A DNA stretch of 42,070 nt, taken from contig JAAAIG010000280.1 in NCBI GenBank assembly GCA_015852425.1, forward strand, positions 1-42,070, written 5' to 3'. The notes under the pieces are model-generated. The model saw nothing but the letters and a program-made list of their open reading frames with translations, ran no database searches and was not told where the DNA came from. This stretch comes from Gryganskiella cystojenkinii (Eukaryota > Mortierellomycota > Mortierellomycetes > Mortierellales > Mortierellaceae). The position numbers and the translations under genes are program-made. How positions within the stretch are numbered: the first letter of the stretch is position 1; the number at the start of each line of letters is the position of its first letter. Shown here in pieces: positions 1-10,593 of this stretch.

Positions 1-362
1 TGATGGGATTGGCGCGGGTGGAGGTGGTTAGAGGGTGTGAGGGAAGAGGGGGGACCGCAACCAGCGGCAGCAGCACGGTTACGGTCACGAAAGTCGAACG
101 AATGATCGCCTGGAATAGTCATGGTTGTTTGCACTCCACTTTGCAGGTCACTGAACGTCGTTTGCGTTAGTCGGAATACTGCAGGCATGCACATTATTTA
201 AGGGTTTCGCATGTTACGTCAACTAAAATTCCCATCGTCCTTATCTGCTGTGCCTTTCCAACGCTTTTCCTGCATTTTTTTTTTTTTTTTTTTTTTGTGT
301 TCTCGTTTCTTGCACTCATTCTTCAAATACTCATATTACTCATTAATCACCTGTCCTTCACA
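1..362. other. Upstream region of the CRN gene
   Basis: No gene is recognised here. The stretch ends in a long poly-T tract (about 278-296) and a pyrimidine-rich leader before the ATG at 363, the usual look of a fungal core promoter and 5' leader. The in-frame codons just upstream of the ATG would encode a hydrophobic run, but no ATG precedes it, so I treat it as untranslated leader. Confidence 0.4.
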
Positions 363-2759
363 ATGACGAGCAAATACTGGTGTATATTCGATGGAGAAAC
401 CACGAAAAAACCTTTTTCTGTCGATATTGCCCCAGCAGCCTACGTTGACGACCTCAAGAACGCCATCAAGAAGCAAAAGGCGAACGCCCTCAGTGATGTC
501 GATGCACCCGATCTCCATCTGTGGAAATGGTCCATCCTCCCTATTGCTGATGATAGAAAAACCGCCGTCAAGGTCAAAGACTTGGACAAAGACGCAAAAC
601 TTCACCCAAAGGCAGTCCTTTCGAGCCTATCGCTAGACGAGAACACCTACATCATTATCCAGCTGCTGCCAGGTATGTCTTTAGCTCTTGATGGTTTGAT
701 TGTTGGCATCGTCTGCTGATAGAGCCTGTTTGAATCCTGCAACCCGCTTCTAACACCTTTATTACTGTCATCAATAGCTTTCCGAAAGAGAGCACTGGGT
801 AAGGGCTCTTGCAGATAACTTTCGCCTTTTGAGCACGCCACGCCTTTGACATAATATTAACACTTGAGATATTACATATAACCTACAGATCTCGAGGACA
901 TGCCCAAGAACAAGAAAATACGCATTATTGAGAAGTGGGTGCCATACAGAGCTTCGGATGGAAAAGTTGTCGATATCCCTCCTTTATGGATCGACATCCT
1001 CGCGAGTACCGAGTTTGTACCCGAGCCCCGAACAGCATTCGATCACCTCAAGGGCGACGACCTTCGAGTTGGTGATGCTATAGTAGTGCCGAGTATGGGT
1101 CAGAGCCCCAAGGAGTTTGGGCTTCACGGCCAACCAAACATGCTTTTCGTTACCGAGCAGATGCTGGAGCTTTGGGAGGATATGCGTGGCGACAAGGAGC
1201 GTACGTATAGACGAGTCCTGTCCGGTCCGATGGGTGTTGGCAAGTCGTATCTCTCCTATTTCCTGGTGGCAAAGGCGTATGCTGAAGGATGGCCTGTCCT
1301 GTACATATCTGATGCTAGACTATTGGGCACGGAAAATGAGGACGACTCAGCGCTAGAGATGGTCAGGCGATTTCTGGCACTCAACAAAGATATTTTGACC
1401 GGCGCCGAGTTGGAAATGCTTGTAAACGACTACGACGGCACACGCGACATATCAAGGAATGCTCTTAGCGTAATCTTCCGATCGCTGCTCATGTCGAGGG
1501 ATCGGAAGGCGCTATTGCTTGTAGATGAGCATCGAGCACTGTTCAAACAAAAGCCTTACCTACCGGACAAATTCCCGTCGCTAATGCCTCTGAAGGAGTA
1601 CGGATGGTGGGGAGAAGGCGCGAAGGGGTCACGAGTGATATTCACAGGCACAACACACGCCTTTGAGATGACGGTCTTGGATGATTGTTATAGAATAAGG
1701 TCGGTGGACTTTGTAGGTCCTCTGTCCTCGATTGTATTCTCCAAGCTCATGGAGACGTATCCTCTCAAGGATGCCTCAGACGATATCAAAAAGGAAGTGA
1801 CACGAATCACGAACTGTGTGCCAGGAGAACTTGTGCGCCTTGCAGCCTGGGCCCAAAACTCATTCTCTGAAGAGAATCTTCAAAAGTGGACAGAAATCCG
1901 AAAAATTGAATTCCTTTCGACTGCAACGCTGTACTATAACAGTCTTGATGATTTGTGGAGCAAGGAGTGGTTCTACAGGGCCTTCGTCAATATGATTCTT
2001 CGCATATCCAGCGTGATCCCTTTCCATTGGGACTTCTTGGATCTAGGACTCATTTATCGAAGGAGGGATAGCAACACCCTCGGAAATCACAGGCTCATTC
2101 TATGCCGCCCCGCCCAGCGAGCTCTTCTAGAGCTGCTCAAGACGCTTCCACTGCTCGAAGAAACTAGGAGACGAATCTGTGACGGCGGCCTCAGCGGGCA
2201 CGACTTTGAGACGGCACTGTTTCATCAGCTCATATGCACTCCCAAACCAATTTTACTCAACACGACAGATCTCAATGGTAAGAACCCGACTGCGATTGAA
2301 CTAGATTTCATTCACTATGAGGCTCTCCAGATCGGGCAGATTTCCCTTGGACGCGGCCGCGAAAAAGTTCTCACCCGCGGCGATGAAGATTCTCGCCGGT
2401 TTAACTACATGTTGGGACCGCTGTTCATTCAGGTATCCGTAAGCGACTTTGGAGAACACGAGAAGTCGGGTTCAGGCGTCCGCGATGCTTTCACAAAGAT
2501 GGGCCAGGAACCGAATGAGATCGAGAACTATCTGGACGATTTGTATGGCCCCAGTCACTCCGCGACAATAGAGAACAACAGGTTTGTTGTCAAAAGGAAC
2601 GGTGTGACTGTGGATGGATTCCACATAGTCTACATTCGTGGCTCTCCAGCAGGTAAACCTGCGCACCACGAGTTGGTTAAACAGTTCCCAGACCTTCTTC
2701 ATGTCACGTTTAAAGAAGTCAAGGAAAAACTTTTCAAAGACATAGTTAGTCGTCAATAA
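363..2759 (+). CDS. Crinkler (CRN)-family protein with P-loop NTPase domain
   Basis: Two exons, 363-672 and 889-2759, give 726 residues; the GTATGT...CTACAG intron restores the frame exactly. Residues 1-105 form the ubiquitin-like CRN header: KYWCIFDG at the start, a DLKNAIKK helix, DLHLWKWSI, and a final strand YIIIQLLPG. The body carries a Walker A motif, GPMGVGKS (about 216-223), and a Walker B-like LLLVDEH near 312, so it is an AAA/STAND-like NTPase as in many fungal and oomycete CRNs. CRN proteins are known as effectors acting in host nuclei or in inter-organismal conflict; the target here is unknown. No signal peptide follows the chosen ATG, which is common for fungal CRNs. The C-terminal half (about 330-726) resembles no enzyme I can name. 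A decayed copy of its middle lies just downstream. Confidence 0.85.
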
Positions 2760-2760
2760 A
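2755..2760 (+). terminator. Possible polyadenylation signal overlapping the CRN stop codon
   Basis: AATAAA spans the TAA stop of the CRN gene. A second A-rich candidate (AATAATAATAAA) lies about 65 nt further on and may be the one used. Confidence 0.3.
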
Positions 2761-3349
2761 TCCGAGCCCAAAATCATCATTATTGTCACCTATTGAGCGT
2801 ATTTTGAGTATGATCAGCGTTGAATAATAATAAACCATAGAAGACGAGAACGATGTCTTCATCCACTCCCCCACAGCTCTTTGCTCGTGATTTTTTTATG
2901 AGGGGGGGAAGAATTCCATTAAGCATCGTTCTGCAACTGCAATAGATCGAATAACATATTGGGCGTGATCTGATTCTGTTTTTCCTGTGATCCGTTCATG
3001 CATCTAGTCTTTGCATCAAAAAAATATCTTGGCAATGAAAAACTGTCCTCGGCGAGCGTTGCCAGCCCGTAGAGTTGATTTGTTGCGACCTCAATACATG
3101 AATTTTATCGTCGTAGAGGCGCGATGGCGGGCAGCAGGCAACAGTGTCACTCTGCTACGTTAGTAATACATTGCAATGCGAATGGTATTTGACAGAAACA
3201 GCAAAATGGCTGCGGTCATATTCTCTTCTGGAACCCTATCCTCAGGCAGAGTTTTTTTTTCTTGCTTTCTATATGACATCTTATACTTGAAATAGATTTG
3301 TCTTCGAAAGCTGGAAAAGGGATTGCCGTTCCTTCCAGGATATCTTACA
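2760..3349. other. Intergenic spacer after the CRN gene
   Basis: No gene is seen. AT-rich sequence contains the probable CRN 3' UTR and short G and T runs (for example a GGGGGGG run near 2902). No similarity to the CRN gene is visible by eye until about 3350. Confidence 0.3.
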
Positions 3350-3985
3350 AGCAAGGACCATTGTCCAAAAACGAGCCTTACCTGCCAGACAAATTCGCCT
3401 CGCTGAATCCTCTGAAGAAGTACGGATGGTTGGGAGAGGTCGCCAAGGGCTCCCTGGCGATATTCACAGGCTCTGCACACGCCTTTGAGATGACGGTCTT
3501 GGAGGAGAGCTATAGATACAGGTCGGTGGTTTTGTTGGCCCTCTGTCCTCGATTGTATTCTCCAAGCTTTTGGAAACGAATCCTCTCAAGGGCGCATCAG
3601 GCGATATCAAAAAGGAAGTGACACAAATCACGAACTGTGTGCCAGGAGAACTTGTGCGTCTTGCAACCTGGGCCTAAAACTCATTCTTTGAAGAGAATCT
3701 TCAAAAGTGGACAGAAAGCCGAAAAATCGAATTCCTATGGACCGCAATGCTGTACTATAACAGTCATGTTAGTTCGTAGAGCAAGGGATGGTTTTACGAG
3801 GCCCACGTCAATATGGTTCTATAGAGCTCTAGGAGGGTCGGATCTTGGAATCATTTATTGGAGCAAGGAATCCTCGGGGACTCGAACCACATTTTAACTA
3901 TCCATCAGCTCAAAGATCAAGTTGTGTTGGAAGTTGGTTGTCAACTTTGAGGACAAAACGAAAATTGTGGGGTAGAACGAGAGGG
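3350..3985 (+). pseudogene. Partial, decayed duplicate of the upstream CRN gene
   Basis: The stretch aligns by eye to about 1540-2180 of the intact CRN gene. Shared blocks include the segments encoding PYLPDKF, HAFEMTVL and NCVPGELVRLA, and long identical nucleotide runs. The copy is broken: the frame shifts within 3530-3550, a TAA interrupts the reading frame at about 3674-3676, another stop follows near 3776, and roughly 30 nt are missing near 3820. It lacks the CRN header and the Walker A segment, so it began as a partial tandem duplication or lost its 5' end. No product is expected. Confidence 0.85.
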
Positions 3986-4256
3986 CAAATTCACGCTAGG
4001 ATACCGTCGCAAGGGAACTTCAAAAGTGAGATAGAGAGACGGAGAGCTGAACTCTCAGCCCAAAAAAACAGAGGTGACCACTCGACTTTGCCTTTCTCTC
4101 CAAATAAGCCTCGTGTAACCAAGAGCTGGTTTTCTGTGGATGTTCTGTCCCTCCATCTCATCTCATCATTCACAATCGCATTCTCATTTCATCCAACCTT
4201 TGTTCCATTCAGTCTCCTAAGTTCGGCCCACATCGTTGCTTAGAAAGAAAAAAAAA

Positions 4257-6279
4257 ATGTCGAGCTGGAAACCCCATGTTCTTATTGTTGGCGGTGGTAT
4301 CGGTGGTCTGATGCTCGGGGTTCTCCTGGAACGCGCTGGTATCCCGTACACCATCTTTGAACGCTCTCCAGAAGTCAGACCTCTTGGTAAGTGGACAGAA
4401 TTTCGTCCGACGATTGTACCGCTCGCACTTTGAATATCACTGCGTATGACTAACAAAAAGCGAGAGGGGGGTTATTTTTCCGGATCTCGATGTAACAACA
4501 GGGTCCGTCATGTCCCTGAATGCCAGTGTTTTGCCTCTGTTCGAACAGCTCGGGTTGTACGACCGCTTGAACAGTTTCTCACTCAAGAACATTAGTATTG
4601 ATTGCTATGATGGTGACCTCAAGCTCATTGCCGCTATGGAGATGAGTCTTGAAAAACTGATCGGATATGACTATCTCGTTTTCGGTTCGTTCAATATCTC
4701 CTTCATGAAAAGAAAAGTTTATTTTTTTCTCTCTTTTTCTTTCTCACCTGCACAAGCTACCTTTTATAGATGTCAGCTATAACATTTTTTTTTATTCATT
4801 GTTTAATCACCTTTAGAGAGACCCAAGCTCTATGAACTCTTGGTCTCGCAGATCCCAACTCACAGGATCCACATGCAAAAGAAGCTCCTTAAGGTCATCC
4901 AGGGCAAGGACAAAGACGGCAATGATGCGGATCAGGTTACAATCCAGTTTGCAGACAATACATCTTACAGTGGCGACATTCTTGTGGGTGCCGACGGTGC
5001 TTATTCTGCGACGCGTCAAAACATTTATAAAGAGATGGCCGAGAAAGGGGTCCTCCCACCCAAGGACGCGGACGACTTGCGTCGAGGGTTCCTGACGCTG
5101 GTCGGTACCACGGAGGCCATGGACCCAGAAAAATTCACGGATTTGAAGACCCCGACCTCTCAATTCGCACAGATCATCGGTAACAAGAACTCGTGGACTT
5201 GGACAACTTTCACGATGCCCCAGAACCGGTTTTGCTGGTGTGCACAGTTACAGTTATCTGCCAGCGAGTTTGAGAACTTGAAGTTTCGAAACAACAAGAA
5301 CGTAGACTGGGATCCAGATTCGCAGGATCCGATAATTAAAGAGATTTCAAATTTCAAGACCCCAAATGGACCCCTGGGATTGTTCATCGATGCGACACCC
5401 AAGGATCGGATCTCAAAGGTTTATCTCGAGGACAAGTTCTTTGAGACTTGGCATCACGGTCGCGCAGTCCTCATCGGTGATGGTAAGAAATGAAAAGGTA
5501 ATTGAATTTCGTTTTTGTGTCTCAAATGAGCTTATCGCATATTAACTTTTTTCATGTTTCTCGTTTGTTCCCGTTGCAAACTCATCCGCCGTTGCACTGA
5601 TGTAGCGGCTCACAAGGTATTATGAGTCGGTCCTTTTTTTGTTCTCGCCCTAAGTCGTGTTTTGAGTGTAACGAGGAATCCGCACCAATCTGATCAGCAT
5701 CCTTCATATTTGTTTTACTATCGCAATTTCTCTAGCTTTTGCCAAGCATGGGACAGGGTGCTGTCAATGCGCTTCAGGATGCCGTAGTCTTGGCCAACTG
5801 TCTCTACGATCTGGAATCAACTAGTGTGAAAGACATTGGCAAGGCCTTTGAGACCTACAAGTCTCTTCGAGCTCCCTTTGTCAAGGTCCAATATGAGGAG
5901 AGCCAGGTTCAAGCCAAGCTCATGTTTGGTCAAGTAGGTTGAATACTCTTTTTTTTTTTTTTTTTTTTTTTGGCACTTTGATCCATTGTTCTTACTTTCT
6001 GATATTGTTTGTTGCTTTTAGACCCGATTGGAGCGATTCTTCCGCTACATCGCCTTCAATTATATTCCAAAGTCGCTCAAGTACAAAGGTCTTGTCAAGA
6101 ACGCGTACCAGCGTCCTCAAGCCGCGTTCTTACCCTTGGTACCCAATCGTGGCATCAGTGAAGTGGAGCCTCAAAGACCCTCGGTGCGATATACCGAAGA
6201 GCAAGCGAGACGCTCACACTTGCACGCAGGTCCTGGTCAGAACGGATCCACGGACTCTGTCACAGTCACAGCCGTTTGA
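4257..6279 (+). CDS. FAD-dependent monooxygenase 1 (class A flavoprotein, PHBH-like)
   Basis: Six exons, 4257-4386, 4502-4684, 4817-5482, 5606-5616, 5736-5933 and 6022-6279, give 481 residues. The N-terminus has the Rossmann dinucleotide motif LIVGGGIGG (10-17). The middle has the class A 'DG' motif (GDILVGADGAYS), and the fused exons 3-5 give the FAD 'GD' motif (LIGDAAHKLLPSMGQGA). This is the FAD_binding_3/PHBH layout of NAD(P)H-dependent hydroxylases acting on aromatic or polyketide-like substrates; the substrate cannot be told. Exon 4 is an 11-nt micro-exon (A-A-H-K) between GTAAGA...TGTAG and GTATTA...TCTAG introns; without it the GD motif is broken. Exon 2 ends at a slightly unusual donor, GTTCGT. 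Paralogues lie at 18.5-20.7 and 21.7-23.6 kb. Confidence 0.88.
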
Positions 6280-6513
6280 TAAAAAGAATAGGGGGAGAAA
6301 CTAGAAAGTTACCGACGAAAATATGATTAACTATTCAAAAAAGGCTGATTTTATTGAGTGAGTATGTGTTGTACAGGAAGATGTGATGCGGGTCAATAAT
6401 CTCGCATTTCTATATGAATGCGAAAGGCAACAAAATGCAGAAAAACAAGACAGGATATTGTAAACTAGAAAACGGGGGTAAAAAAAGGGCGTTCAGGTGA
6501 AAAGCTGAACCCT

Positions 6514-8659
6514 TTACAGAATCGCACAGCGGTCAGCGGCCTCGGCGTTTGTCTTTCGCTTTTGATCAGCCATATATTCGGCATCGGCGGTCTCCTGGGG
6601 CGGCGTATCGTTTACCATACCCTCCAGAGCAACACCTCCAATAGCCTCCTCTGAATCAACGCGAGGAAGTCCTTGCTGTTGTGCCATCAACGACCGAATC
6701 ACATGCTGAGCGCAATCCGACGAGTTTTGTTCACGCTGGTAAAGACGGCAACAACCCTTGCACCGCTGGTGAACACACTTGGCCGAGAAACTGTTGTTGC
6801 AGGTACCACCGCGGCACAATGTAGCCTGGATCTTGGCCTTCTTGTTCTTGATCTTCTTGGCCTTGATCGAATCCTTGGACGAGGCGAGACCTGTAGTGTC
6901 ATCTTCCTCTTCACGATGAGCAGCATCGTCAGCAGTGCGTTTGGTGTTCAAGGCAGGTCGAACAGAAGAGTCCTCTTTCGAGTTCTCACCTTCCAAAGCC
7001 ACATCAGCCTCGGTTCTCTCAGCGACATCCCGCGCCTTCTCCTTCTCCTGCTTGGACTGATCGGGCATCGGTTGACGGAAATAAGGCTGAGCAAGCCAAT
7101 GAGGCAACTTGGGGAATCCTTGTTCATCGACCTCGCCCTCCATGCTGACACCGGATTGACGCAATGTCTCTGCATCCTCAATCAATCTCGCCTTCAACTT
7201 GCGTGTGACCGCCCACATCTCTTCCCTCGAGTTGGCAAGACCGAGTTCCGATCTCAGATCGGTATGAATGCTCAAACTGGGTCGGAAGATCTTGAACAAA
7301 TGTCCACGGGTATAGGCGATCTTTGTATCGTGTTCATCACAAATTGTCAAGTATTCCTCCGCCAATTTCCAGGATTCAGGGTGACCGGGCGTAAAGATGG
7401 CAGGGTTGTAGAGGTTTCCTTCAGCAGACATAACACCGGCGCATCCAGTCTGCTCCAGGCACTGGGTGACATCCTCGTGATACAAGATGTTTCCGTTGGC
7501 AATCACGGGCACAAGATGTCCCACGGCTTCGCGGACAAGCTTGATCTTTTCCCAATCAGCCACACCAGTCAAGTGGCCCTTCATCTCTCTCAAACGACCA
7601 TGGACGACCAAGACCTGGGCACCAGCCTCAACGACCATCTTGGCATAAGCGACAGTTTTCTCTGCCTCGGGGAAGACTCTGATCTTTGCGGTGACGGGGA
7701 TCGGCAAGTGTTTATGAAGCGTTGAGATCAAGGACGCGATCAAGGGCCAGTCCTCCATCAAGAAGGAACCATAGTGTCCTCGCCTGGCAATGTGTTGGGG
7801 GCATCCGAGGTTGATGTCGACAGCGTCACAGTAAGGAGCGACCATCAAGGCTGCTTGGAGGAGATATTCGGGATCGTTGGCGCAGAACTACATGAAGAAA
7901 GGAGGGAGGTGGTTAGAATAAGGGCTGACTGTGAAGATTTTACCCGGGATCCCCAAGAGTCGAGCATCACTTTACCTGTGCAATCAAGGGTCTATCATCG
8001 GGTCCACCACCTCCGAGTCCCTTCTGCAGACCAGCCCAATGTTCCTCTCTGTACTTTTCCTCCTTTGCAAACAACTTTGCATTGAACATGGGAGTGTAGC
8101 AGAGGTCGGCATTGTACTTGCGACTGAGAATACGCCATGCGAGTTCGGACTGGTCGACCATGGGTGCGACAATGTACTTTGGTGAGTTGATGGACTTGAA
8201 GAATTCCCATCCTTGAAGCTTCTCGGGGAACGAGTGCTCAGCGCGGCATTTGGCGGCGAGGGCGGCCATGCGTTCCTCGGCTTGTTCTTTGGCCTTGTTG
8301 GTCATGGGGTCGACGTAGTCGTATAAATGTGGGAACTTGAGAAGATTGCGTTTGCGGTCGTTGGTGAGTTCCGCGGGTTCGGTGAAATAGGGATCGTACT
8401 TGAGAGCAAAAGAAGAAAAGTCCAGGAAGGAGGAAGGAGGTAAAGAAGAGGAGAGAGAAGAAGAGGAATGAGTCAGGGGTGGAGGCGAAGCACTGTGCTG
8501 TGTTGCTGAATCAGAAGAGGAAGAGATTGCCGAGGCAAGGGTGTTGATAATATTTGCTTTTGAGTAAGGGGTGGAGGAGAGGGTCCTGTGTTTGATGAAT
8601 GAAAGGAACGAGGATGCTGCAGCTCTGTGGTGATGAGACAGAGAGGACAACAGGAACAT
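6514..8659 (-). CDS. DUS1: tRNA-dihydrouridine(16/17) synthase
   Basis: Exons 8659-7976 and 7887-6514 (88-nt intron, GTAAAG...GTAG) give 685 residues. The FMN-dependent enzyme reduces U16/U17 in the tRNA D-loop with NAD(P)H. Evidence is the TIM-barrel start [14 protein letters not shown], the RPLIAQFCAND strand, the catalytic-cysteine loop DINLGCPQ, the FMN-binding segments VHGR and NGNI, and MSAEGNL. The C-terminus has an eight-cysteine patch (CRGGTC...[11 protein letters not shown]), as in DUS1L-type proteins, then an acidic and Lys-rich tail. About 165 residues precede the barrel, more than is usual; the first 50 are rich in Ser, His and Arg without acidic residues and look like a mitochondrial presequence. 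Downstream in-frame Mets could give a cytosolic form. The more upstream in-frame start is only TTG. Confidence 0.9.
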
Positions 8660-9104
8660 AAAGAGAATGACAAGCAAAGAAGGAATGATTAGGAGGAAGG
8701 AACCCTTTCTTCACCTTTTTGTTATGTGTGGAGAGAGCGAGGGAACAAAAAAAAAAAAACGTCCGGTGGCTTAGACATGTTGATCTCCCTACGACTGATT
8801 GGCTGAGTGTGAGGCAGACAGGAGGGACTCTGCTGGTCAACGGGACACAGGCACGCCTATCCAGGCATGCGCTTCTTTTTTGGGACTGTTTTCGAGAGGG
8901 ACTCTCTTAAATAGATGGCATTGTATGCATGAATGCATGCATGCAAACTCTCTTTTATCTTTTCTCCTTTCTTTTCTCTCTCTCTTTGTTTCATCGTACA
9001 CAGAAGCAAGAAACAAGAGGACAAAGGAACATCTGGACGTGGACAAGGAAACAACTAGCTCATTCACTCATCACTCATCACTCACTCATTCCCTCTGTCA
9101 CAAG
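8660..9104. promoter_or_regulatory. Divergent promoter between DUS1 and DCTN6
   Basis: A 445-nt spacer separates the two divergently read starts. It holds poly-A near 8748-8759, overlapping ATGC palindromes (about 8926-8946), a CT-rich block (about 8953-8990), and CACTCAT repeats just before the DCTN6 start (9058-9092). No clear TATA box is seen. It most likely works as a shared bidirectional promoter. Confidence 0.4.
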
Positions 9105-10354
9105 ATGATGTCAAGGTGCGGCCCGACAAAAAACTCTAGCTGAGGAATATTGTCCTGCAATGAACTCATCGCTGACATCCTGGCATCTCCCTTTATCAAA
9201 CTACTACTTCCGCAGATCTAAACTCACTATCAGCACGCGAGCGTTGGTATGTCAGGACAGCGACCTCAGAGGCGAGATTTATGTCGGTACGTTTTTTTAT
9301 TCTACACTAGTTTTCCCTGGACCTCTTGATCGCCGTCGATCCCTGCTCTCCAACTGCTAGGCTACTCTAACTCGCCTTTTTATGTATATATCTTTAGGTG
9401 CCGGTAAGGAAATCAAAGACTCGAAGCAAACATGGACACACACACCAACAAAGAGCAACTGGAGTGACATTATCAACCCAGCAGCCGACACTGACATCAC
9501 AGTTTCATCTTAACCCAACAGGAACGGTACTTCACCCTCAATGCAAAGTCTGGGCAACGGGAGGATCCATCATGTTTGGAAGCGGGAACATTGTAGAGGA
9601 GTGTGCCGTTATCATCAATCGGTAATTGCTGACCCATGTCAATGAATACAATCGAGCTGAAGTGTCTGAAGGTCCACTCGGTGCTAACACACCCTTTTTA
9701 TCCTAATCCAAATAGTGGCCCCGAGCCCTTGATCATTGGGGATTACAATGTCTTTGAAGTCGGTAGTGGTTAGTGACTATTGACCATGGTATGCATATGT
9801 CTGTTTCTCTTTTTGATGCCTCGCTGATTTTTTTTTTTTTTTTGCTTTCAATTTTCAACATTTTTATATGATAGTCATGGAAGGAATGAAGATCGGAAAC
9901 CGAAACACACTGGAAGTCAAAGGTATTTTTTGCTTTTGTTTTAAAAAAAGAACACGATTATGACGACATTGCAAGATGAACGCACAAGCAAAATCTGACG
10001 GATGCCTTCCTTCAATTTTAAAGCACACGTCAAGACTGGGACCTGGCTTGGGGATGAGTGCGTTATCGGCACAGTTTGCTCAACACACGAGAACGAGATC
10101 CTGCCTGATCGGACAGTCATCTATGGCGATAAAAACGAACGGCGCATCGCTTCAGGAAACAAAACCGTAAGACTTTTACTCTCGGATCATTTCGTCCGCA
10201 AAGAAGGAGGGTTGGTGCTGAGCTGTCATTGATATCGTGTTATTTTGACTTTTTTGTTTGTGGTCGTGAATAGAACCAAATGTCAGTACATGTAAGGCAT
10301 CTCGAGTATCTTATGCCGACCTTGCGAAAGTCCAACCACACCAGGGTCTCGTAA
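9105..10354 (+). CDS. DCTN6: Dynactin subunit 6 (p27), left-handed beta-helix protein
   Basis: Eight short exons, 9105-9115, 9216-9286, 9398-9403, 9522-9621, 9716-9768, 9875-9922, 10024-10166 and 10274-10354, give 170 residues in one frame (animal p27 is about 190). The product belongs to the pointed-end complex of dynactin, the dynein activator on microtubules. Hexapeptide-repeat signatures are VCQDSDLRGEI, GTVLHPQCKVWA, IMFGSGNIVEECAVIINR, PLIIGDYNVFEVG, LGDECVIG and PDRTVIYG, followed by the C-terminal helix HLEYLMPTLRK. Exon 3 is only 6 nt (GTGCCG); it supplies Ala-Gly in YVGAGTVLHP, filling the repeat register. Exon 1 is the weakest part: its donor is GTGCGG, and a start at the 9160 ATG, reading into exon 2, is the alternative. 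Confidence 0.82.
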
Positions 10355-10593
10355 CAACAAAGCAGTGAATAGAGATCGATGAAAGTACCAAGCGGGATCC
10401 ACGATCCACTGGACTACGATGTTCATCGCGACTGCCTACAAGAAAAACATACCCCCAGAATGATTACAATAAACCCCCCTGACATTCTCCTTTTCTCCCT
10501 TCGTACTAAAAAGAGTGCCGTTTGACAGATCGAAGGTTTGCTTACTGTTTAATCTAAAAGAGCGTCTAATTTTCAGTCGATAATTTATCGTCT

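Noticed and set aside
297..362. Hydrophobic, signal-peptide-like translation just upstream of the CRN start
   Set aside because: No ATG opens it, only GTG, and the T-rich leader would give Leu/Ile/Phe codons by composition alone.
3870..3895. tRNA-like box B (GGTTCGAGTCC on the minus strand)
   Set aside because: The rest of a cloverleaf (box A, acceptor and anticodon stems) is absent, and the stretch aligns to the CRN gene as part of the pseudogene.
6673..7725. 350-codon open frame on the plus strand
   Set aside because: It lies wholly antisense to the well-supported DUS1 exon 2 and shows no protein family features.
9404..9521. Reading through as DCTN6 coding sequence
   Set aside because: The frame that continues from exon 2 ends at a stop, and the alternative frame has no beta-helix repeat pattern; GTAAGG and CCAACAG bound it as an intron.
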